Positions 32,491 to 40,270 of a DNA stretch of 64,000 bases are shown piece by piece. Every line of letters begins with the position of its first letter. The first letter of the stretch is position 1. The notes beneath the pieces were generated by a model. That model was not told where the DNA came from. It saw only the letters and a program-made list of their open reading frames with translations, and searched no databases. The DNA lies in the NCBI GenBank assembly GCA_015065615.1, contig SVPY01000008.1, positions 29,753 through 93,752 on the forward strand, given 5' to 3'. The translations under genes were made by a program, and so were the position numbers. This DNA comes from Oscillospiraceae bacterium (GTDB lineage: Bacteria; Bacillota; Clostridia; Oscillospirales; Acutalibacteraceae).

Positions 32491-34773
32491 ATGATAATGT
32501 GTTCAAGGTGCAAAAAGCGCCCTGCGGTGGTTTTTGTGTCACAGACAAATGATGCATCTAAAAGTCAGGGTTTATGCCTTACCTGTGCAAAAGAGCTTGG
32601 TATAAAGCCCGTTAACGATATGATGCAGGATATGATGAATAAATTAGGTATTACAGAGGAGCAACTGGAAGCTATGACGGAGGAGATGTCCGCATTGGCT
32701 GAAACTGACGACGGCGAGGATTTCACTCCCGGCGGTACTGCTTCCATGCCCATTGAGCAGATTTTCGGCGGCGGTGCAAACGGTTTCTCTCAGAATGGTT
32801 TCGATCCCTCTATGCCTCCTTCTCAGAATAAAGGTCCCAAGAAGGACGATTTCCATAAGCAGAAAAGAAAGCATATAATGGCTTACTGCACAGATTTAAC
32901 AAAGAAAGCAAGAAACGGCGAGCTTGACAGAATCATCGGCCGTGAAAAAGAAACCGAGCGAGTAGTTCAGATCTTATCCAGAAGAACCAAGAATAACCCC
33001 TGCTTAATCGGTGAACCCGGCGTAGGTAAAACTGCGGTTGCTGAGGGTCTTGCCCTTCGTATTGCAAACGGTCAGGTACCTATGAAGCTTATGGATAAGG
33101 AAGTTCAGCTTCTTGATTTAACCGCTTTAATTGCAGGTACACAGTTCAGAGGCCAGTTTGAAAGCCGTATAAAGGGCCTTGTGGAAGAAGTTAAACAGGC
33201 AGGCAACATCATTCTTTTTATTGACGAGGTTCACAATTTAGTGGGCACGGGTGATGCCGAGGGCAGTATGAATGCCGCCAACATCTTAAAGCCTGCTTTA
33301 TCCCGCGGTGAAATTCAGGTTGTGGGCGCTACAACTTTCAACGAATACAGAAAATATATTGAAAAGGATGCGGCTTTGGAGCGCCGTTTCCAGCCCGTTA
33401 CCATAAACGAACCCTCCATAAGCGAGGCTATAGACGTTATTAAGGGTATTAAGAGTTACTACGAAGGTTTCCACAGCGTAGAGGTAAGCGATAAAATAGC
33501 AGCAAGAATAGTTATTTTATCCGAAAGATATATCAACGACCGTTTCCTTCCCGATAAGGCTATAGACCTTCTTGACGAAGCCTGCACAAGAGCTTCCCTG
33601 CGCAACCGCTATTTAGAGGAATTCGAAAGCACTATGCGTGAGCTCAAAAAGCAGAAAAATAAGGAGCAGGAGCTCACAAACGCCGATTCTCCCGACTATG
33701 AAAAGCTTGCCGAGGTAAGATATAAGGTTGCAAATCTTGAAAAGCAGATAGACGAAATAGATAAGGAAAAAATCATAGCAAAGGTAACGGAAAGCGATTT
33801 AGCCCACGTTATCGAGCTCTGGACGGGTATCCCCTCCGAAAGAATTCAGAAGTCCGAGCTCTCTAATTTAGCAAACCTTGAGGATGCTTTAAAAGCTAAA
33901 ATAATCGGTCAGGACGAAGCCGTGAAGGCTGTTTCTGCCGCAGTAAGAAGAAGCCGCGTGCAGATAAGCCCCAGAAGACACCCGGCGTCCTTTATATTCG
34001 TAGGTCCCACAGGTACGGGTAAAACCGAGCTTGTAAGAGTTCTTTCCAAGGAATTATTCGATTCCCCCGAAACTATGATTCGTTTAGATATGAGCGAATT
34101 TATGGAAAAGCACTCCGTAAGTAAAATCATCGGTTCACCTCCCGGATACGTTGGCTACGACGAAGCAGGTCAGCTTACTGAAAAAGTCCGCCGCCGCCCT
34201 TACAGCGTAATCCTTTTTGACGAAATCGAGAAGGCTCACCCCGACGTTTTAAATATTCTCCTTCAGATTCTTGATGAAGGCAGAATTACTGACGCTCACG
34301 GAAGAACAGTTAATTTCGAAAATACAGTAATTATAATGACTTCTAACGCAGGCAGCGAAAGTAAGGAAAGCTTAATAGGCTTCAATAAAACTGCCGAGGA
34401 TATAAGCCGCGATAAGGCAACAAAGGCTCTGCACGAATTTTTACGTCCCGAGTTTATAAGCAGAATTGATGAAATTATCGTATTCCGTCCCTTAAACGTA
34501 GAGGATTATAAGGAAATTGCCGCTTTAATGCTTAAGGAGTATATCGAAACCTTAAAGGAAAAAGGCATAGGCTTTAATTTCTCTGATGATGTTTGCACTT
34601 ACCTTGCGAAAAAGTCCATTGGCGGCAAGAGCGGTGCAAGAGATATAAGGAACAATATCCGCCGCGAGGTAGAGGATGCCATCACTACTTTACTTGTAGA
34701 AGAAGGCGAAGAGAATATCTCAGGTATCTCCCTTATTATTGAGGATGAGAAAATAAAGCTCCTTACAATTTAA
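32491..34773 (+). CDS. clpE: ClpE-type ATP-dependent protease ATPase subunit
   Basis: 760-residue Hsp100 ATPase. Instead of the double Clp-N domain it starts with a C4 zinc finger (CSRCKKRP...CLTC, residues 4-31) as in ClpE. Two AAA modules: Walker A GEPGVGKTA (about 175) and GPTGTGKTE (about 508), with a short middle coiled-coil domain (about 375-430) and arginine-finger regions. It unfolds proteins for ClpP. No CtsR operator repeat was seen upstream. A terminator follows the gene. Confidence 0.88.
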   Translation: MIMCSRCKKRPAVVFVSQTNDASKSQGLCLTCAKELGIKPVNDMMQDMMNKLGITEEQLEAMTEEMSALAETDDGEDFTPGGTASMPIEQIFGGGANGFSQNGFDPSMPPSQNKGPKKDDFHKQKRKHIMAYCTDLTKKARNGELDRIIGREKETERVVQILSRRTKNNPCLIGEPGVGKTAVAEGLALRIANGQVPMKLMDKEVQLLDLTALIAGTQFRGQFESRIKGLVEEVKQAGNIILFIDEVHNLVGTGDAEGSMNAANILKPALSRGEIQVVGATTFNEYRKYIEKDAALERRFQPVTINEPSISEAIDVIKGIKSYYEGFHSVEVSDKIAARIVILSERYINDRFLPDKAIDLLDEACTRASLRNRYLEEFESTMRELKKQKNKEQELTNADSPDYEKLAEVRYKVANLEKQIDEIDKEKIIAKVTESDLAHVIELWTGIPSERIQKSELSNLANLEDALKAKIIGQDEAVKAVSAAVRRSRVQISPRRHPASFIFVGPTGTGKTELVRVLSKELFDSPETMIRLDMSEFMEKHSVSKIIGSPPGYVGYDEAGQLTEKVRRRPYSVILFDEIEKAHPDVLNILLQILDEGRITDAHGRTVNFENTVIIMTSNAGSESKESLIGFNKTAEDISRDKATKALHEFLRPEFISRIDEIIVFRPLNVEDYKEIAALMLKEYIETLKEKGIGFNFSDDVCTYLAKKSIGGKSGARDIRNNIRREVEDAITTLLVEEGEENISGISLIIEDEKIKLLTI

Positions 34774-34782
34774 TTATTTTAT

Positions 34783-34814
34783 AAAGCTCTCCTTATGGAG
34801 GGCTTTGTTTTTTT
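34783..34814 (+). terminator. Terminator of clpE
   Basis: AAAGCTCTCC / GGAGGGCTTT stem with TTAT loop and a long T-run. Confidence 0.88.
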
Positions 34815-34883
34815 CCACTTGATAAATAAACTTCTCTGTAGTAAAATAGCGTTAGAAAAAATAATAAAGTGAAGGTTTCGAAT

Positions 34884-35162
34884 ATGGGTTATTTTTACGC
34901 CGTAATGTGGCTTATTGCAGGTTTGCTTTTAATATTTACTGTAAGTAAAGAAAATAAAATATTTTATTTTTTAGGCGCTTACTTTATTTTTATGGGCGCT
35001 TGGTGGGGTGTTAACGAATATCTTCCCGAAATTAATCTTTTCGGCGGTGTTTACGGCTGGATATTCAGAGGTATTAGTGCTATAGTGCTTATTATAATTA
35101 TCGTGTTTTATATTAAGTGCATTTACCTTCCCGAAAAAAGGAAAGAAAAGAAAGAAGAATAA
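34884..35162 (+). CDS. Small three-helix membrane protein of unknown function
   Basis: 92 residues from the ATG at 34884, which has GAAGG 8 bases ahead (a GTG at 34869 would overlap that site). Three hydrophobic segments and a Lys/Glu-rich C-terminal tail. No family recognised. The following AEC permease gene starts 52 bases later and may be co-transcribed. Confidence 0.65.
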   Translation: MGYFYAVMWLIAGLLLIFTVSKENKIFYFLGAYFIFMGAWWGVNEYLPEINLFGGVYGWIFRGISAIVLIIIIVFYIKCIYLPEKRKEKKEE

Positions 35163-35214
35163 AATTCTCCGAAAAAGGATTTTTGGAAAGTTAAAAGAAG
35201 GAATTAATTAAGAA

Positions 35215-36144
35215 ATGGACGCATTTTTTGTTGTATTTGAAAAAGTTGTTATTATGGTTATTATGATAGCTGTGGGCTTTATTTTAACCAAAATAGGCAC
35301 TCTTACGGAAAAGGGCGCAGGTGAAATTACTAAAATATTACTTAATATCGTTACCCCCTGCCTTATTATCTCATCCTTTTTATCGGCTGAGTCAGGCTCT
35401 GTAAGCCCAATATCCCTTTTGCTTGCGGCTGTTTTGCCCCTTGCATCTATGATAATAGCGGCAATATTAAGCTTTACTATGTTCAGAAAAGAGACGGCGG
35501 AAAGAAAAAGAGTACTCCGTTTCAGTGTAGTTTTCGGTAACGTAGGCTTTATGGGTATGCCCCTTGTTACAAGCATTTTAGGGGAAGAGAGCGTTATTTT
35601 CGCTTCCTTCTTTATAGTTATGTTCAATATTTTCTGCTGGACCTACGGCTACACTATGATGAGCGGCGAAAAGAAAATAAAAATCAAGTCGATTTTAATT
35701 AACCCCGGTACTATCGGTCTTGTTATAGGACTTCCATTATACCTTTTAAACGTAAATCTTCCCGAGGTTATAAACGCTCCCGTGGAGTATTTTGCGGATT
35801 TAAACACACCTCTTGCAATGGTAATTGTGGGCAGCAATATTGCAAAGGTAAAATTCAAGGATTTCTTAACTGATATAAGCGTATATAAAGTAGCTATAAT
35901 GCGTCTGTTTATTGCTCCCTTAGTATTCTTCCTTCTTTTATTCTTGGTTAAGCCCGAAAACAATTTATATATGTCCACTGCAATTCAGGCGGCTACACCT
36001 GCTGCAGCAAACTGCGTGCTTTTTGCAATGCTCTTTAAGCAGGATGCCAAGCTTGCTTCAAAAACTGTAGCGGCAACCACACTTTTCTCTGTTTTAACTA
36101 TACCTTTAATGACTCTTTTTGCTCAAATTTTGGCAGGAATTTAA
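35215..36144 (+). CDS. AEC family (auxin efflux carrier-like) transporter
   Basis: 309 residues with about ten hydrophobic segments in two inverted halves; N-terminal MIAVGFILTKIGTLT and the central NP-containing segment LINPGTIGLVIGLPLYLL typical of AEC permeases. In bacteria such proteins export or import organic acids (malate, for example); substrate not predictable here. Confidence 0.85.
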   Translation: MDAFFVVFEKVVIMVIMIAVGFILTKIGTLTEKGAGEITKILLNIVTPCLIISSFLSAESGSVSPISLLLAAVLPLASMIIAAILSFTMFRKETAERKRVLRFSVVFGNVGFMGMPLVTSILGEESVIFASFFIVMFNIFCWTYGYTMMSGEKKIKIKSILINPGTIGLVIGLPLYLLNVNLPEVINAPVEYFADLNTPLAMVIVGSNIAKVKFKDFLTDISVYKVAIMRLFIAPLVFFLLLFLVKPENNLYMSTAIQAATPAAANCVLFAMLFKQDAKLASKTVAATTLFSVLTIPLMTLFAQILAGI

Positions 36145-36225
36145 AGGTTTAATTAATAAAGAGCGGCACAGAATATAAAAGCGGCAGAAAGTAAAACGTA
36201 ATTTATTTCGCCGCTTTATATAGAT

Positions 36226-36257
36226 GAGTCTGCTTTTATAAAAGGCAGGCTCTTTTT
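36226..36257 (+). terminator. Intrinsic terminator before the small DUF3006-like gene
   Basis: GAGTCTGC..GGCAGGCTC stem with an AT-rich loop (TTTTATAAAA) followed by TTTTT. It may end the AEC transcript or attenuate the rpe operon. Confidence 0.75.
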
Positions 36258-36282
36258 AGTTTATATTACTCAGGAGGGAATT

Positions 36283-36453
36283 ATGGGTCCTTATTATTAC
36301 GTAGTAGAAAAAATCGAAGGCGATTACGCATATTTAAAAAGAACGGATATAAGTTCTGAGGAATTATTTATGATAGCTTTAGCTCTTCTCCCCGAAGGAA
36401 GCGATATTGGTACGAATTTAAAGTGGGAAAATTTAATGTACGAGGTAATTTGA
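36283..36453 (+). CDS. Small conserved-looking 56-residue protein
   Basis: Open frame of 56 codons plus stop beginning MGPYYYVVEKIEGDYAYLKR and ending WENLMYEVI, with an excellent ribosome site (CAGGAGGGAA) and only one base between its TGA and the rpe ATG. The IEGDYA element recalls small DUF3006-like beta proteins, but the remainder (EELFMIALALLPEG) is more specific; I do not assign a function. Tight coupling to rpe and the strong ribosome site make it very likely real. Confidence 0.75.
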   Translation: MGPYYYVVEKIEGDYAYLKRTDISSEELFMIALALLPEGSDIGTNLKWENLMYEVI

Positions 36454-36454
36454 A

Positions 36455-37090
36455 ATGAAAAATAAAATGCTGATATCCCCGTCAGTTTTAGCGGCGGACT
36501 TCTTAAACCTTGAAAAAGAAATGGAAAAGGTAAAAACTGCTGACTTTCTGCATTTAGATATTATGGACGGCCACTTTGTGCCCAACATAAGCTACGGCCC
36601 CGATATAGTTAAATTTTTGAAGAAGGTATCAAAGGTTCCTTTCGACGTGCATCTTATGATTTCACATCCTTTAAAATACCTTGATAATTTTAAAGATACT
36701 GCGGACGTAATCAGCTTTCATATAGAATGTGACGATAATCCCTTTGAAGTAATAGATAAAATTGTTTCCATGGGCAAAAAAGCTGCTATAGCCATTAAGC
36801 CCGGCACTCCTGTGGAAGAAGCATTTAAATATATTGAGACAGGTAAGCTTTATATGGTGCTTGTTATGACTGTTGAACCGGGCTTTGGTGGCCAGAGCTT
36901 TATGGCTGAGCAGATGGAAAAGGTAAAAGTACTTAAAAAGAAGTACCCCGATTTACTTATTGAAGCCGACGGCGGCATCAATAATAAAACTATAGATGCT
37001 TGCCGCGAAGCAGGCCTTGATATTGCTGTGGCAGGTACTGCCGTATTCAGAGCCGAAAATCCCGAAAAAGCTATTGAAAATTTAAGATAA
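36455..37090 (+). CDS. rpe: Ribulose-phosphate 3-epimerase
   Basis: 211 residues, interconverts ribulose 5-phosphate and xylulose 5-phosphate. TIM-barrel motifs LDIMDGHFVPNISYGP (about 35-50), DVHLMI, VEPGFGGQSF (about 140) and EADGGIN (about 171) supply the metal ligands and catalytic aspartates. Follows the 56-residue protein by one base and precedes a sialate-esterase-like gene by 13 bases. Confidence 0.94.
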   Translation: MKNKMLISPSVLAADFLNLEKEMEKVKTADFLHLDIMDGHFVPNISYGPDIVKFLKKVSKVPFDVHLMISHPLKYLDNFKDTADVISFHIECDDNPFEVIDKIVSMGKKAAIAIKPGTPVEEAFKYIETGKLYMVLVMTVEPGFGGQSFMAEQMEKVKVLKKKYPDLLIEADGGINNKTIDACREAGLDIAVAGTAVFRAENPEKAIENLR

Positions 37091-37103
37091 AGGAGCTTGA
37101 TTT

Positions 37104-38468
37104 ATGGTAAACCAAATCGTAAAAGTAACGGACTACGCTATTGTTCAGCGCGACGAAAATAACGAAGCGAAAGCTTATTTCAGCGGCAAGATCCCCTCTT
37201 GGGTAAGCGAAGAAAACGCTTTGTGGGCAAGAGTATACACCGAGGACGAAAATCTGGAGATTATTGCTCCCATTCTCTGCAACAGAAAAGAAAGTGAGTG
37301 GGATATTGAGCTTACCCTCCCTGCAGGCGGACTTTATACCTTTGAAGTAAGAGTTACGGGAACGGTTAAAGATGATCCCAACGACGGCGGCAGAATAGCT
37401 ATCGTACGTCACTTCGGCGTAGGCGACCTTTATATAATGACGGGCCAGAGCAATATGGCAGGCTACGGCAGAGACGCAGTAAGCGACCCCGCTACAATAG
37501 GTGTTCACCTTTTTAAGAATAACGGCAAATGGGATATCGCGTCCCATCCTCTTAACGATTCCATTGATACTTTATATCCCGAAAACCGCGAGGACGGAAA
37601 CGTCACTTCTCCTGCTTTATCCTTTGCAAGATACTTGAAAGATAAGTTAAATCTCCCCATAGGTCTTATTGCCGCATCTTTAGGCGGTTCGCCCTTAAGA
37701 GCCTGGCACCCCGAGGAGGAAGCTTCACTTTACCGCGGTATGATGAGAAGAATCCCCACAGTAGGAAACGTAAAAGGTATTTTGTGGTATCAGGGCTGCA
37801 GCGATGCTAACGAGCAGGATAGCGTAACCTATTACGACAGATTCAAGCGAATGATTGAGCTCTATAGAGCAGAGCTTGGTAATATAGAGGTTATTACAGT
37901 TCAGCTTAACCGCTGGGCAGGTAATCGTAATCCCGACGAAAACGAGAGATTAAAAACAGACCGCTACTGGGGCACTGTTCGTGACGCTCAGAGAAGGCTT
38001 GCTTTAGATATGGAAAAGGTTTACATAGTGCCCTGCCACGATCTGCCTCTTTCCGACGGTATTCACAATGCTTCAAGTGCAAACCTCATTATGGGTCAGC
38101 GTATGGCTATGGCGGCTTTAAAGTATATTTACAAAATGCCTCATTTAGGTCAGAGTGCTCCTATTCCCAGAAGCGCAAGTTTCGATGACGAAACACACTT
38201 ATTTATTAACTGTGATAAAGAGTTCAGAATTTATACTCTCGATAGCCGTGCAGACGGCATCCATGTAGAAGACGAAACAGGTCTTATTCCCTGCAAAAAC
38301 TCCTGGGGTCACGGCGACAGAATCTATATTGAAACAGAAAGACCATATAAGCTCCCTGCGAAAGTACACGTATATTGGCAGGCAGAAATTCCTTCCTTTA
38401 TTACAAGAGACAGAACAGGTCAGCCGCTTCTTGCCTGCTACGGCATGGAGATAGAAAAGAAAAATTAA
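37104..38468 (+). CDS. Sialate O-acetylesterase-like SGNH carbohydrate esterase
   Basis: 454 residues, no signal peptide. Block I MTGQSNMAGYGRD (nucleophile Ser, about residue 117), SLGGSPLRAWHP, WYQGCSDANE and C-terminal LPLSDGIHNASSAN with the Asp/His pair, as in the DUF303/sialate O-acetylesterase family. Likely removes acetyl groups from plant glycans (e.g. acetylated xylan or pectin oligomers), in line with the adjacent GH51 gene. Operon with rpe. Confidence 0.82.
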   Translation: MVNQIVKVTDYAIVQRDENNEAKAYFSGKIPSWVSEENALWARVYTEDENLEIIAPILCNRKESEWDIELTLPAGGLYTFEVRVTGTVKDDPNDGGRIAIVRHFGVGDLYIMTGQSNMAGYGRDAVSDPATIGVHLFKNNGKWDIASHPLNDSIDTLYPENREDGNVTSPALSFARYLKDKLNLPIGLIAASLGGSPLRAWHPEEEASLYRGMMRRIPTVGNVKGILWYQGCSDANEQDSVTYYDRFKRMIELYRAELGNIEVITVQLNRWAGNRNPDENERLKTDRYWGTVRDAQRRLALDMEKVYIVPCHDLPLSDGIHNASSANLIMGQRMAMAALKYIYKMPHLGQSAPIPRSASFDDETHLFINCDKEFRIYTLDSRADGIHVEDETGLIPCKNSWGHGDRIYIETERPYKLPAKVHVYWQAEIPSFITRDRTGQPLLACYGMEIEKKN

Positions 38469-38480
38469 AAATTAAAAACC

Positions 38481-38513
38481 AAAAGAGGACAGTAGCAAAA
38501 ACTGTCCTCTTTT
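38481..38513 (+). terminator. Terminator of the rpe-esterase operon
   Basis: Perfect AAAAGAGGACAGT / ACTGTCCTCTTTT stem, T-run. Confidence 0.92.
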
Positions 38514-38540
38514 AAGTTAGAGAAATAAGTTTTTTAATTG

Positions 38541-38570
38541 TTGCAATTGTTACTAATACTGTGGTATAAT
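38541..38570 (+). promoter_or_regulatory. Promoter of the GH51 gene
   Basis: TTGCAA (38541-38546), 18-bp spacer, TATAAT (38565-38570), about 40 bases before the start codon. Confidence 0.65.
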
Positions 38571-38612
38571 TTAATTATAAATTAACGGAAAATATAAATA
38601 CAAGGAGTGAAA

Positions 38613-40226
38613 ATGATGGAAAAAGCAAAAGTTACCGTGCACCCGGATTACCGTATAGCGCCGGTTGACCGCAGATTGTTCAGCGCCTTTCTTGAGCCAA
38701 TAGGAAATTGGGTAGAAGGCGGAATATGGAATCCGGAGCATAAGGATGCCGACGACATGGGCTTCAGAAAGGATATTATTGAAGCTATTAAAAAGGCGCA
38801 GGTGCCTGCAGTACGAATGCCCGGCGGCAATTTTACTTCAGGCTGGAAATGGGAAGATTCAATAGGCCCTTTAAGTCAGCGCAAAACTCACCTTGACCTT
38901 GCGTGGCGTCAGTATCAGACCAACAGAATAGGCCACGATGAATATTTAGAGTGGGCAAGAAGAGCAGGACTTGAAGCTATGTATACTATCAATATGGGTA
39001 CGGCTGATATTGAGAGCGCCATGGCTTGCGTGGAGTATACTAATCACGAAGGCGGCTCGTATTGGTCGGATTTAAGAATTAAGAACGGCTATAAAGATCC
39101 CCACGGCGTTAAGCTCTGGTATTTAGGCAACGAAATGGATGGCCCATGGCAGATCGCTTCATGGAGTAAAGATCCAAAAGGTTACGGCATAAAAGTAAAT
39201 GAAGTTTCCAAAGCAATGAAATGGATTGACCCTGGCATTAAAACTATAGCCTCAGGTACTTCTATGTTCAGAAATGCTTCCTACCCTCAGTGGGATGCGG
39301 ATGTTCTGGAGCAGTGCTATGAAAACGTAGATTATCTTTCTCTGCATTATTATCACGGCGCACCATACGGAAACTACGCAGGGCTTTTAAACGGTTCTAC
39401 AATTTTTGAAGAGATGATAACCACCGAAATAGGTGTATGCGATTATATTAAGGCAAAGGTTCGTTCACCCAGAACCATTATGATAAGTTTTGATGAATAC
39501 GCCTGCAATTTCGATCATCCCGGCAAAACAGCACCGGGCAGAACAGGTTATATTCCTCCTGAAAATTACGGCGAATTTACTCCTGAAAATTTAAATAGAC
39601 CCTTCCGCCATCAGAACGTAAAGAGCGCAAATAAACCGAACCGCCGCAGGGGAGATATGCTTCGCGCTTTAAATAGTGCTGCCATTATTATGGTATTTTT
39701 GCGCCATACCGACAGAGTTAAAATCGGCTGTATGACAGGTGCTATAAGAGGTGCAATTGCATTTGACAATGAGCACGTGTGGGAGTCCGGTCTTTATCAT
39801 GCATATAATCTTTTGAATAAATATAGCCACGGTGTAGCTTTGATGCCTGCAGTTAAGTCACCTGTTTTCAACGTGGAGGGTTACCGCCTTACAGAGCGTG
39901 TGCAGTGCCCCGAATTTGAAAACGTGCCTTATATAGAGGCGGCATCCGTGCACAATGAAGAAAAGGGCGAGGCCGCTATATTCCTTGTTAACAGAAATTG
40001 GGAAGAAGCTATTGAAGTAGATTTAGACGTAAGAGGTTTTGAGAACTATAGCTTTGTTGAGCATATTGAACTTCAGACAGATGACCTTGAAAAATATAAC
40101 AGTTTCGAGATGCCCATGAATATTTATCCTAAGGAAGTTAAGGAAACCAAGAGTGATAATGGTAAAATTTCACTTGTTGCTAAGAAGCTTTCGTTCAACC
40201 TTATCCGCTTAAAGAAAACTAAATAA
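38613..40226 (+). CDS. Alpha-L-arabinofuranosidase, GH51
   Basis: About 537 residues from the ATG at 38613 (AAGGAG 5 bases ahead; the GTG at 38607 overlaps it). GH51 retaining mechanism residues are visible: acid/base Glu in LWYLGNEMDGPW and nucleophile Glu in SFDEYACNF, with RMPGGNFTSGWKWEDSIGP upstream. No signal peptide, so it acts on imported arabino-oligosaccharides. Monocistronic with its own promoter and terminator. Confidence 0.92.
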   Translation: MMEKAKVTVHPDYRIAPVDRRLFSAFLEPIGNWVEGGIWNPEHKDADDMGFRKDIIEAIKKAQVPAVRMPGGNFTSGWKWEDSIGPLSQRKTHLDLAWRQYQTNRIGHDEYLEWARRAGLEAMYTINMGTADIESAMACVEYTNHEGGSYWSDLRIKNGYKDPHGVKLWYLGNEMDGPWQIASWSKDPKGYGIKVNEVSKAMKWIDPGIKTIASGTSMFRNASYPQWDADVLEQCYENVDYLSLHYYHGAPYGNYAGLLNGSTIFEEMITTEIGVCDYIKAKVRSPRTIMISFDEYACNFDHPGKTAPGRTGYIPPENYGEFTPENLNRPFRHQNVKSANKPNRRRGDMLRALNSAAIIMVFLRHTDRVKIGCMTGAIRGAIAFDNEHVWESGLYHAYNLLNKYSHGVALMPAVKSPVFNVEGYRLTERVQCPEFENVPYIEAASVHNEEKGEAAIFLVNRNWEEAIEVDLDVRGFENYSFVEHIELQTDDLEKYNSFEMPMNIYPKEVKETKSDNGKISLVAKKLSFNLIRLKKTK

Positions 40227-40230
40227 AATG

Positions 40231-40270
40231 AAAAAATCGGAAGTAAGTGATTTACTTCCGACTTTATTTT
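40231..40270. terminator. Bidirectional terminator
   Basis: TCGGAAGTAA / TTACTTCCGA stem with A-run and T-rich flanks between the convergent GH51 and TIR-protein genes. Confidence 0.9.
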
